Positions 1 to 5,485 of a stretch of DNA of 5,485 nucleotides are shown piece by piece. Origin of the DNA: Phycisphaerales bacterium (GTDB lineage: Bacteria > Planctomycetota > Phycisphaerae > Phycisphaerales > UBA1924). The DNA lies in assembly GCA_003511945.1 (NCBI GenBank), contig DOJA01000186.1, positions 1 to 5,485 of the forward strand, given 5' to 3'. The first letter of the stretch is position 1, and every line of letters starts with the position of its first letter. A model generated the notes under the pieces. It was not told where the DNA came from. It saw only the letters and a list, made by a program, of their open reading frames with translations, and ran no database searches. A program made the position numbers and the translations under genes.

Positions 1-2
1 AG

Positions 3-413
3 GGCGGGTTCGTGCCGATCGGCCCTCTGGTCGGCGTGCTGGCGGGTGGGGCGGCGGCGTGGGCGGTGGCCCGCTCGGGGCTCCCGGGACAGACCATCGC
101 CAGCGCCGCGACGGCTGGGATGGTCGGGACACTGGTGGGCTCGGTGATCGATCAGCGGTCGCCGATGTGGGCGTATGCTGGGATCGGCGTGGCCATGGGG
201 CTGGCGGGGCCGGTGGCCGCCATGGTGTTGCACGGGGACCGGGTGGTGGAGGCGGTCTTCAGCGGCCGGGTTGCGGCTCTTGCGCGGCCTTCGGGAATGG
301 ACTGGCTGGCAGGGGTGTTGATGGGGGTGCCGGTGGGCGACGCCTGGGCGGCCTCGATGCTGGAGCGCAAAGCCGGGCACGGTGCGGGCGATGCGAGTGT
401 CAAGCGGGCTTGA
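3..413 (+). CDS. Small Gly/Ala-rich membrane protein of unknown function, probably 5'-partial
   Basis: I do not recognise this protein. The frame is open to the left edge of the window (codons for Gly-Gly-Phe precede a GTG at position 12), so the gene either starts upstream or starts at that GTG, giving 133 residues. A G-rich run at 2-8 lies only 3 nt before the GTG, too close for a convincing Shine-Dalgarno, so I favour a partial gene. Counting from the GTG, hydrophobic segments lie at about residues 3-20, 29-46 and 54-73, with a weaker, possibly amphipathic stretch at 98-117 and a charged, polar tail. It is rich in Gly, Ala and Val and has no catalytic motif I can see. Third codon positions are strongly G/C, as in the neighbouring genes, which supports real coding. 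It lies 158 nt upstream of folE2 on the same strand. I considered MreD because of the downstream rod genes, but the sequence does not resemble it. Coding status is fairly likely; function is unknown. Confidence 0.6.
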   Translation, partial: GGFVPIGPLVGVLAGGAAAWAVARSGLPGQTIASAATAGMVGTLVGSVIDQRSPMWAYAGIGVAMGLAGPVAAMVLHGDRVVEAVFSGRVAALARPSGMDWLAGVLMGVPVGDAWAASMLERKAGHGAGDASVKRA

Positions 414-571
414 ACGGCGCTCGGCACGGGCTCCCGGGGGGCGGGGCATCCACCGTCGGAACCGGGTCGAACACAGGGGTGGCGTAACACTTGATCGGCC
501 CCGAGCATCCTGGCCTTGGTGGGGCGTCGGAGCCGGCGGGGATCGGGGGTGCGCCCCGGGAGACGAGCGAC
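414..571 (+). other. Intergenic/leader region before folE2
   Basis: This 158-nt gap holds no recognisable gene. A TTG at 491 is in frame with folE2 and would add 27 residues, but that stretch is Gly/Pro-rich and unlike the family N-terminus, so I treat it as leader. I see no AT-rich Zur-type palindrome of the kind that controls folE2 in some bacteria, and no T-tract terminator for the preceding gene. A 5-bp inverted repeat (CGGGG at 544-548, CCCCG at 554-558) touches the putative folE2 ribosome-binding site, but it is short for such GC-rich DNA. A promoter for folE2 presumably lies here or upstream; none is recognisable. Confidence 0.4.
559..562 (+). promoter_or_regulatory. Probable folE2 ribosome-binding site (GGAG)
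   Basis: GGAG sits 9 nt before the ATG at 572 and is the best Shine-Dalgarno near the gene's 5' end. It is the reason I chose 572 over the ATG at 599, where a G-rich run directly abuts the start codon with almost no spacing. The family-typical N-terminus (Met-Pro-Asp-Val-Gln) begins at 599, so the choice is not settled. Confidence 0.45.
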
Positions 572-1375
572 ATGGTGACCAGCGGAACCCGGGCGGGGAT
601 GCCCGATGTGCAGGCCTCGCGGGACAGGCGGAACATCGCCATCGACAAGGTGGGCGTAAAGAATGTGACCTGCCCGATCACGCTGCGCACCCGCGACGGG
701 GGCCAGCAGACGACGGTGGCGAGCGTGAACATGTTCGTGTCGCTGCCGCACCATCAGAAGGGCACGCACATGAGCCGCTTCCTGGAGGTGCTGAACGAGT
801 ACGCCCATCCGCTGACGCCGGACTGCATCCCGCTGCTGGCGCGGGCGATCAAGCAGCGTCTGGAGGCGGAGCACGCGCACCTGGAGCTGAGTTTCCCGTA
901 CTTCATCGAGAAGAAGGCGCCGGTGACGGGCTCGCCCGGGCTGATGGACTACAAGGTGTCGTTCTCCGCGGAGTCGAACGCGGCGGAGGACTTCGTGATG
1001 TCGGTGAAGGCGCCGGCGGCGAGTCTGTGCCCGTGCTCGAAGGAGATCAGCGCCTACGGCGCGCACAACCAGCGGTGCGAGATCGAGGCGGCGGTGCGGT
1101 TCGAGGGCTCGGTGTGGATCGAGGACCTGGTGGAACTGCTCGAGGGGGCGGCCTCGAGCCCGGTGTACGCGGTGCTGAAGCGCCCGGACGAGAAGTTCGT
1201 CACCGAGGCGGCGTACGACAACCCCAAGTTTGTCGAGGACATCGTCCGGGACCTGGCCCTGTCGCTGGAGGCGGAGGACCGGGTGAAGTGGTACTCGATC
1301 AACAGCGAGAACTTCGAGTCGATCCACAACCACAACGCCTACGCGCAGATCACGCGGGACAAGCGGGCGGGGTGA
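572..1375 (+). CDS. folE2: GTP cyclohydrolase IB (FolE2 family)
   Basis: FolE2 converts GTP to 7,8-dihydroneopterin triphosphate and formate, the entry step to tetrahydrofolate and, in many bacteria, to queuosine. It is a cytoplasmic, metal-dependent enzyme unrelated in sequence to zinc-only FolE. From the ATG at 572 the product has 267 residues. The family signature starts at residue 10 (MPDVQ, then SRDRRNIAIDKVGVK) and includes LPHHQKGTHMSRF, FPYFIEKKAPV, SLCPCSKE, YGAHNQR, SSPVYAVLKRPDEK and IHNHNAYAQI. By spacing, Cys153 (first Cys of SLCPCS), His165 (GAHNQR), Glu207 (RPDEK) and His252 (IHNHNAY) match the metal and active-site residues I recall for the Neisseria enzyme (Cys147, His159, Glu201, His246). 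All are present, so the enzyme should be active. Length is normal for the family. Start alternatives are ATG 599 (258 aa, the conserved N-terminus) and TTG 491. It sits 112 nt upstream of mrdA with no obvious functional link. No Zur-like site is seen, so there is no sign of zinc-responsive control. Confidence 0.95.
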   Translation: MVTSGTRAGMPDVQASRDRRNIAIDKVGVKNVTCPITLRTRDGGQQTTVASVNMFVSLPHHQKGTHMSRFLEVLNEYAHPLTPDCIPLLARAIKQRLEAEHAHLELSFPYFIEKKAPVTGSPGLMDYKVSFSAESNAAEDFVMSVKAPAASLCPCSKEISAYGAHNQRCEIEAAVRFEGSVWIEDLVELLEGAASSPVYAVLKRPDEKFVTEAAYDNPKFVEDIVRDLALSLEAEDRVKWYSINSENFESIHNHNAYAQITRDKRAG

Positions 1376-1390
1376 GGGAGCGGGAGCGAA

Positions 1391-1409
1391 GGCGGGTTCC
1401 CGACCCGCC
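1391..1409 (+). terminator. Terminator-like hairpin after folE2 (no T-tract)
   Basis: A perfect 7-bp inverted repeat, GGCGGGT (1391-1397) and ACCCGCC (1403-1409), with a 5-nt loop, begins 16 nt after the folE2 stop codon. Its position suits a terminator or a 3'-end stabilising hairpin. No T-run follows it, so it is not a textbook intrinsic terminator, and short GC stems are expected by chance in DNA this GC-rich. Confidence 0.3.
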
Positions 1410-1454
1410 CCGGCGGGAGGCGTGAATCGGGGCGGATCGGGCCGATAGCATTGT

Positions 1455-1486
1455 CGGACCCGGGCGACTGCGCGGGTCCGCGGACC
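1455..1486 (+). promoter_or_regulatory. Inverted repeats just upstream of the mrdA start
   Basis: CGGACCCG (1455-1462) and CGGGTCCG (1473-1480) form a perfect 8-bp stem with a 10-nt loop, ending 7 nt before the mrdA ATG. The right arm also belongs to a perfect 12-bp palindrome, GGTCCGCGGACC (1475-1486), so CGGACC occurs on both sides of one GGTCCG. As RNA the 8-bp hairpin could cover the ribosome-binding region; as DNA the palindrome could be a dimeric operator. No strong Shine-Dalgarno is visible here. A weak -10-like TAGCAT lies at 1446-1451 without a convincing -35. The regulatory role is inference. Confidence 0.25.
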
Positions 1487-1487
1487 G

Positions 1488-3749
1488 ATGCGCCTCTCAC
1501 CACGGACCATCATCCCCAGCATGTTCCACAGGCGCCTGTGGCTGCTGTTCCTCGGCGCGGGAGGGGCGGGGGCGGTGCTGGCGGGGCAGTCGTACCGTCT
1601 GACCGTCGCGCAGGGGGAGCGGCACCTGGCGGCGGCGGAGGCGCGCCTGGTCTCGGAGCGGTGGACGCCCACGCAGCGGGGGATGATCCTCGACCGCAAG
1701 GGACGCGTCCTGGCGCGGGACGAGGCGTCGTACGACATCCGGGTGCGGTACCGGGTGATCACGGAGGAGTGGGCCTACTCGGAAGCGGCCCGACGGGCGC
1801 GCCGAGAACACCGCGACGCCTGGCCCACGCTGGACCGCGCGCAGCGGGACGCGCTCGTGCAGCGGCTGTTGCCCGAGCACCAGGCCACGCTGCGGGCGAT
1901 GTGGGCGGACCTGGCGCAGGCGCTCGGGCTCTCGGCGGAGGAACTGGAGCAGCGCAAGAGCGCGGTGCGCCGGGATGTGGCGCGGATGGCGATGACGGTG
2001 TGGGACCGCTGGCTCGAGGCGCGCCGGGAGGAGGTCAACCGCGAACAGGAGGTCACGCTGGAGGATGTGCAGCGCCCGCTGCGCGAGCACCAGGAGTCGC
2101 ACCCGATCGCGCAGGGCGTGGCCGAGGAGGTCGGGCACCGGGTGCGCCGGCTGGTCGAGAAGTACCCGGGGCTGGAGATCGCGCCGAGCGGCCGGCGCGC
2201 GTACCCGTTCGAGACGATGGAGGTGGAGGTGGACCGCGCCTCCTTCCCGTCGCCCCTGCGCGCCCCCCCCCCGGGGGCGCCGGTGCAGGCGGTGAAGGTC
2301 GAAGGAGTAGCGACGCACATCATCGGGTGGGAGCGCGGGCTGGCGGCGGAGGACATCGCGCGCCGGCCCCGCGTCGATCCGAAGACGGGGGTGGTGGACC
2401 GCGGGCACTATCAGCCGCGGGACAGGGTGGGGGCGCGGGGCATCGAGGGGTCGCACGAGGACACGCTGCGCGGGCAGCGGGGGAGGGTGACGACGCACCG
2501 CGACACGGGTGAGGAGCAGGTGGTCGAACATGTCCCCGGCGGGGATGTGCGCCTGACCGTTGATGTGGCGCTGCAGGCGCGGGTGCAGGCGCTCATGGAT
2601 CCGTCGGTGGGTCTGGCGGCGGTGCAGCCGTGGCATCATCCGGCGGTGACGCCCGCGGGGCAGCCCACGCCGCTGGCGGACGGGACGCCCTTGTTCGGGG
2701 CGGCGGTGGTGCTGGAGATCGATTCGGGCGAGATCCTGGCGATGGCGTCGACGCCCTCGTTCACTCGTGATCGGCTGCAGGAGGACGCGGAGGAGATCTA
2801 CTCGAACCCGGTGGAGGCGGCGTGGGTGAACAAGGCGCTGTCGAAGCCGTACCCGCCGGGGTCGATCATCAAGCCGCTGGTGCTGGTGTCGGCGGTGTCG
2901 TCGGGGGCGCACGCGCTGGGGAGCGCGGTCGAGTGTACGGGGCACTTCCTGCCGAACCGTCCGGACCGGTTCCGGTGCTGGGTGTTCAAGCAGTTCGGGA
3001 CGACGCACACGGGGCTGCTGGGGCGGTCGCTGCTGGCGCCGGAGGCGCTGGCGGTGTCGTGCAATATTTACTTCTATACGCTCGCGTCGCGCCTGGGCGT
3101 GGAGAAGGTGGTCGAGTGGTACAAGGCGTTCGGGATCGGCTCCGGGTTCGGGCTGGGGCTGGATGACGAGTACCGGGGCGTGGTGGGCGAGCCGCCCCCC
3201 GGGGAACGGTTGAGCCAGTCGCACGCGATCCTCATGGGGATCGGGCAGGGGCCGGTGGCGTACACCCCGCTGCACGCGGCGGACATCTACGCGACGCTGG
3301 CGCGGGGCGGGCTGCGGCTGATGCCCCGGGTGGTCAAGAGCGCGCCGCCCCGGGCGTCGGACCTGCACCTGGACACCGGGGCGCTCGACGCGGCACTCGA
3401 AGGGCTCCGTCAATCCGTGCAGGAGGACTTCGGGACCGGGCACACGCTGCGCTTCCCCGACGGGACGCGCGAGCCGATCTTCACCGATCGTCCCGGGCTG
3501 AGCGTGTACGGCAAGACGGGCACCGCGGAGGCGCCGGACATCCTGGACCGCGATCCCTCGGATCCGGACGCCGTGCGGGTGCTGCGCGAGGGCGACCACT
3601 CGTGGTTCGTGGTGATGGTTGGGAAGAAGGGCGGGCCGCCGAGGTTCGTGATCAGCGTGGTGATGGAGTACGCGGGGAGCGGGGGACGGGTGTCGGGGCC
3701 GATCGCGAACCAGATCATCGGCGCGCTGGTGGCCGAGGGGTACCTGTGA
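1488..3749 (+). CDS. mrdA: Penicillin-binding protein 2, elongation-specific peptidoglycan transpeptidase
   Basis: PBP2 is a class B penicillin-binding protein that cross-links peptides on new glycan strands during side-wall growth, as partner of RodA. It is anchored in the inner membrane with its catalytic domain outside. The 753-residue product has a short basic N-terminus, one membrane segment at about 17-33, and then the pedestal domain. That domain opens with RGMILDRKG (64-72), continues through PGLEI and RRAYP (about 227-240), and closes with GARGIEG (Glu320) and the LTVDVALQ region. The transpeptidase motifs are complete: SIIK with nucleophile Ser459 and Lys462, Ser524-Cys-Asn526, and Lys676-Thr-Gly678. 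It is about 120 residues longer than E. coli PBP2 (633). Most of the excess is a charged, probably helical block at about 92-224; there is also a Pro-rich loop near 250-265 and a short insert before the transpeptidase domain. An ATG at 1521 (residue 12) is an alternative start; neither has a strong ribosome-binding site. Its stop codon overlaps the rodA start. PbpA and FtsI/SpoVD-type proteins are alternatives, but the adjacent rodA favours PBP2. Confidence 0.93.
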   Translation: MRLSPRTIIPSMFHRRLWLLFLGAGGAGAVLAGQSYRLTVAQGERHLAAAEARLVSERWTPTQRGMILDRKGRVLARDEASYDIRVRYRVITEEWAYSEAARRARREHRDAWPTLDRAQRDALVQRLLPEHQATLRAMWADLAQALGLSAEELEQRKSAVRRDVARMAMTVWDRWLEARREEVNREQEVTLEDVQRPLREHQESHPIAQGVAEEVGHRVRRLVEKYPGLEIAPSGRRAYPFETMEVEVDRASFPSPLRAPPPGAPVQAVKVEGVATHIIGWERGLAAEDIARRPRVDPKTGVVDRGHYQPRDRVGARGIEGSHEDTLRGQRGRVTTHRDTGEEQVVEHVPGGDVRLTVDVALQARVQALMDPSVGLAAVQPWHHPAVTPAGQPTPLADGTPLFGAAVVLEIDSGEILAMASTPSFTRDRLQEDAEEIYSNPVEAAWVNKALSKPYPPGSIIKPLVLVSAVSSGAHALGSAVECTGHFLPNRPDRFRCWVFKQFGTTHTGLLGRSLLAPEALAVSCNIYFYTLASRLGVEKVVEWYKAFGIGSGFGLGLDDEYRGVVGEPPPGERLSQSHAILMGIGQGPVAYTPLHAADIYATLARGGLRLMPRVVKSAPPRASDLHLDTGALDAALEGLRQSVQEDFGTGHTLRFPDGTREPIFTDRPGLSVYGKTGTAEAPDILDRDPSDPDAVRVLREGDHSWFVVMVGKKGGPPRFVISVVMEYAGSGGRVSGPIANQIIGALVAEGYL
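2260..2280 (+). repeat. C10 homopolymer in a perfect hairpin within mrdA
   Basis: Ten consecutive C residues (2263-2272) are followed directly by five G. GCGCCCCC (2260-2267) and GGGGGCGC (2273-2280) form a perfect 8-bp inverted repeat with a CCCCC loop. The tract encodes Ala-Pro-Pro-Pro-Gly around residues 258-263 of PBP2, in a Pro-rich loop outside the conserved motifs. A one-base slip would truncate the protein before the transpeptidase domain. It is also a place where sequencing could miscount bases, but the frame is intact as given. Confidence 0.7.
3735..3740 (+). promoter_or_regulatory. Strong rodA ribosome-binding site inside the mrdA 3' end
   Basis: GAGGGG lies 5 nt before a GTG at 3746 that overlaps the mrdA TGA. 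It is the clearest Shine-Dalgarno in the window. It fixes the rodA start at 3746, although the frame stays open upstream to 3602 inside mrdA. The arrangement implies coupled translation of mrdA and rodA. Confidence 0.75.
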
Positions 3750-5011
3750 GCGCGCGGGGCGGGCGAGCGCGGAAAGCGCGGCCCGTGCTGCACCAGCGCC
3801 GGACGACGCTGCTGCACGCGGGCTGGGTGGTGCTGGGGTGCGCGGCGGTGCTGTGCGTCATCGGGCTGCACTGCATCGAGCTGGCGCGGGGGGGGGCGGC
3901 GGGTGGGCAGGGGACAGGTCTGGCCGCCACAACGATGCGCCAGGCGGCCTTCGGCGGGCTGGGGCTGCTGGCGGCGCTGGCGGTGTCGCTGCCGCACTAC
4001 CGGGTGTTGATCCCGCTGAGGTGGTTGATCCTGGCGGGGGTGGTGGGGCTGCTGGTGTTCGTGCTGGTCCCGGTGGTGCCGGACTCGCTGGTGACGCCCC
4101 GCAACGGCGCGCGCCGGTGGATCAACCTGGGGCCGGTGGACTTCCAGCCGAGCGAACTGGCGAAGATCGCGTATGTGATCGCCACGGCGGCGTACCTGCG
4201 CTACCGGAGCAACTACCGCACGCTGGCGGGGCTGATCCCGCCGGGGATCATCGCGTTCGTGCCCATGGGGCTGATCCTGGTGGAGCCGGACCTGGGCACG
4301 GCGCTGCTGTTCATCCCCGCGCTGGTGGCGATGCTGGTGGCGGCCGGCGCGCGGCTGGCGCACCTGATCGGGGCGGCGTCGCTGGGCCTGGTCTTCGCGG
4401 CGGGGGTGATCGCGGTCAGTCTGGTGTTCGCGCAGCGGGGGGAATACCCGGTGCTGCGGGCCTATCAGGTGGACCGCATCCGGGCGGTGGTGGACCGGGC
4501 GCGGGGGGAGCAGGGGCACGACGAGGGGCGCGGCTTCCAAGGGCTCCAGGCGATGACCCTGATCGGCGCTGGGGGCGTGGACGGGCACCCGACGGCGCGG
4601 AGCGCGGCCCTGGTGAAGTACAGCAGTCTGCCCGAGGGCCACAACGACATGATCTTCGCCGTTGTCGTCAACCGCTTCGGGATGGTCGGGGCGGCGGGGG
4701 TGATCGGGCTGTACCTGGCGATGTTCGGGGCGTCCATGCTGGTGGCGGCGGCGTGCAAGGACCCGTTCGGGCGCCTGCTGGTCGTCGGGCTGGCGTCGAT
4801 GACCTTCACGCAGGTGGTCATCAACATCGGGATGAATGTGGGGCTGCTGCCGATCACGGGGATGACGCTGCCGTTCGTGTCGTACGGGGGCTCGAGTCTG
4901 GTGGCGGGGTTCATCGGGGTGGGGCTGATCTGCAGCGTGGCGATGCGTCGCCCGCCCTACCTGTGGCGCCACTCGTTCGAGTACGATCCGCGCGATGACG
5001 ACGAAGGGTGA
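3746..5011 (+). CDS. rodA: RodA, SEDS-family peptidoglycan polymerase
   Basis: RodA is a multi-spanning inner-membrane glycosyltransferase that polymerises lipid II into glycan strands for cell elongation, working with PBP2. From the GTG at 3746 the product is 421 residues, somewhat longer than E. coli RodA (370). After a basic N-terminus the first membrane segment is at about 23-43, and the rest is strongly hydrophobic, consistent with the usual ten spans. Family motifs in order are NGARRWINLG (120-129), FQPSELAK (133-140), EPDLGTALL (180-188), LPEGHNDMIF with the conserved catalytic-loop aspartate at 301, NIGMNVGLLPITG and SYGGSS (379-384). The NIGMN-GLLP-TG form and the PBP2 neighbour favour RodA over FtsW or SpoVE. 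Oddities are Asn-Arg (309-310) where the family usually has Glu-Glu, a GHPTARSAAL stretch in place of the usual GKG-x-GTQ-like segment, and a charged C-terminal tail. It overlaps mrdA by 4 nt and rsmG by 17 nt, so it is probably co-translated with both. Confidence 0.93.
   Translation: MSARGGRARKARPVLHQRRTTLLHAGWVVLGCAAVLCVIGLHCIELARGGAAGGQGTGLAATTMRQAAFGGLGLLAALAVSLPHYRVLIPLRWLILAGVVGLLVFVLVPVVPDSLVTPRNGARRWINLGPVDFQPSELAKIAYVIATAAYLRYRSNYRTLAGLIPPGIIAFVPMGLILVEPDLGTALLFIPALVAMLVAAGARLAHLIGAASLGLVFAAGVIAVSLVFAQRGEYPVLRAYQVDRIRAVVDRARGEQGHDEGRGFQGLQAMTLIGAGGVDGHPTARSAALVKYSSLPEGHNDMIFAVVVNRFGMVGAAGVIGLYLAMFGASMLVAAACKDPFGRLLVVGLASMTFTQVVINIGMNVGLLPITGMTLPFVSYGGSSLVAGFIGVGLICSVAMRRPPYLWRHSFEYDPRDDDEG
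3888..3896 (+). repeat. G9 homopolymer near the start of rodA
   Basis: Nine consecutive G residues encode part of Arg-Gly-Gly-Ala at about residues 48-51, in the first loop after membrane segment 1. The frame is intact as given. A slip of one base would remove almost all of RodA. Tracts of this kind can arise simply from GGG/GCG codon use in such DNA, so function is not implied. Confidence 0.6.
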
Positions 5012-5453
5012 GCCGCGGGCGCCGCTGGAGTTCCGGACGGACCTGCCCGCGCTGGCGCCGGCGCCGGGGTTCCTGGCGCTGTGCGAGTCGGAGGGGATCG
5101 CGTTCGAGCCGGGGGATGTCGAGCGGCTGGGGCGGTTCCTGGCGATCCTGCTCGCGGGGAACGAACAGGTGAACCTGACGGCGATCACCGAGCCCGAGGA
5201 GGCGTGGCGGAAGCACATCTTCGATGCGCTGACGCTGCTGCCCATGCTGGCGGAGTTGCCCGAGGGGGCGCGGGTGATGGATGTGGGGAGCGGGGGCGGG
5301 GTGCCGGGAGTGCCGCTGGCGATCGCCTTGCCCGGGCTGGCGTTCTCGCTGGCGGAGGCGACTGAAAAGAAGGCGCAGTTTCTGAGCGCGGCGGTCGCGG
5401 CGCTGGGGCTGAAGAACGCGGCGGTGGTGAAATCGCTTGCTGAACCTGATTGA
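4995..5453 (+). pseudogene. rsmG: RsmG (GidB) 16S rRNA m7G527 methyltransferase, C-terminally truncated
   Basis: RsmG uses S-adenosylmethionine to methylate N7 of G527 in 16S rRNA (E. coli numbering); its loss is known to give low-level streptomycin resistance. The ATG at 4995 lies inside the rodA end with no good Shine-Dalgarno, suggesting coupled translation. Conserved parts seen are NEQVNLTAITEPEEAWRKHIFDAL (56-79, shown here as the family's N-terminal signature), the SAM-binding motif VMDVGSGGGVPG (94-105) and EATEKKAQFL (121-130). The frame ends after 152 residues, whereas the family is usually about 205-240. Missing are the segment after the VV strand that normally carries an RAE-type motif, the D-V-V-x-x-RA motif and the late KG region. 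The last seven sense codons (AAA TCG CTT GCT GAA CCT GAT) mostly end in A or T, unlike the rest of the window, and all three forward frames meet a stop between 5428 and 5453. The gene is therefore either truly broken or the sequence is chimeric or misassembled at its right end. The family call is firm; pseudogene status is uncertain. Confidence 0.8.
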
Positions 5454-5485
5454 TTGCGCGCGCCGTATGAAAGGGCGACCGGCGT
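5454..5485. other. Unassigned tail after the rsmG stop
   Basis: These last 32 bases are too short to assign. An ATG at 5467 opens a frame that runs off the edge after six codons. The forward frame from 5431 also stays open to the edge but resembles nothing I know. There is no sign of the rest of rsmG in any frame. Confidence 0.3.

Noticed and set aside
491..571. N-terminal extension of folE2 from TTG 491
   Set aside because: The extra Gly/Pro-rich residues do not match the family N-terminus, TTG is a weak start, and a better ribosome-binding site serves the ATG at 572.
572..1375. QueF (7-cyano-7-deazaguanine reductase) as the identity of this gene
   Set aside because: I considered it because both enzymes belong to the tunnelling fold and the queuosine pathway. 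The SLCPCSKE, GAHNQR, RPDEK and IHNHNAY motifs are those of FolE2.
1422..1451. Possible promoter upstream of mrdA (GTGAAT, then TAGCAT after 18 nt)
   Set aside because: The -35 candidate matches the consensus at only three of six positions, and the promoter consensus of this organism is unknown.
152..1762. Long minus-strand open frame (536 codons) opposite folE2 and its flanks
   Set aside because: It is Arg/His/Pro-rich low-complexity translation with no recognisable domain, lying opposite a clearly conserved gene. Long antisense frames are expected in DNA with strongly G/C third positions.
1497..3599. 700-codon minus-strand open frame opposite mrdA
   Set aside because: Its composition is dominated by Arg, His, Pro and Gln, and it is fully covered by a PBP2 gene with intact catalytic motifs. 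It is a composition artefact.
3602..3745. Upstream extension of rodA into mrdA
   Set aside because: The frame is open, but the added residues are unlike RodA, and the GTG at 3746 has a strong, well-spaced Shine-Dalgarno.
3410..5245. 611-codon minus-strand open frame opposite rodA and rsmG
   Set aside because: Same reason: repetitive His/Arg/Pro/Gln translation without motifs, spanning several well-supported plus-strand genes.
1..5485. tRNA or rRNA genes, CRISPR arrays, transposases or integration sites
   Set aside because: I looked across the window and saw no regularly spaced repeats, tRNA-like cloverleaf arms, rRNA signature stretches, or transposase or integrase motifs.

Overview
This is a very GC-rich stretch (roughly 70 percent G+C by eye) in which every supportable gene lies on the plus strand. 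It reads as ordinary bacterial housekeeping DNA, not a mobile or defence island. Four genes are recognised with good support: folE2 (GTP cyclohydrolase IB), mrdA (PBP2-type cell-elongation transpeptidase), rodA (SEDS peptidoglycan polymerase) and the 5' two-thirds of rsmG (16S rRNA m7G methyltransferase). A short glycine/alanine-rich membrane protein of unknown function precedes them and probably runs off the left edge. Base composition, an enlarged PBP2 and a divergent RodA would fit a Planctomycetota/Phycisphaerae-like bacterium. That is only a guess: nothing in the window proves the taxon, and other high-GC bacteria with an elongasome are possible.

Layout: 3-413, unknown membrane protein; 414-571, intergenic and leader DNA; 572-1375, folE2; 1376-1487, a spacer with two GC-rich inverted repeats; 1488-3749, mrdA; 3746-5011, rodA, overlapping mrdA by 4 nt (GTGA) behind a strong Shine-Dalgarno; 4995-5453, rsmG, overlapping rodA by 17 nt and ending early; 5454-5485, unexplained tail.

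How they fit together: mrdA and rodA form the classic polymerase/transpeptidase pair that elongates the side wall, with RodA polymerising lipid II into glycan strands and PBP2 cross-linking them. Their overlap points to translational coupling. rsmG appears to ride on the same transcript. folE2 makes the first pterin intermediate for folate (and often for queuosine) and is probably a separate unit, or only loosely co-transcribed, because a 112-nt spacer separates it from mrdA.

No previously undescribed system is evident. The points most worth a second look are the abrupt loss of rsmG homology and codon bias near position 5430, homopolymer tracts (C10 in mrdA, G9 in rodA), a large charged insertion in PBP2, and departures from the usual SEDS motif in RodA.
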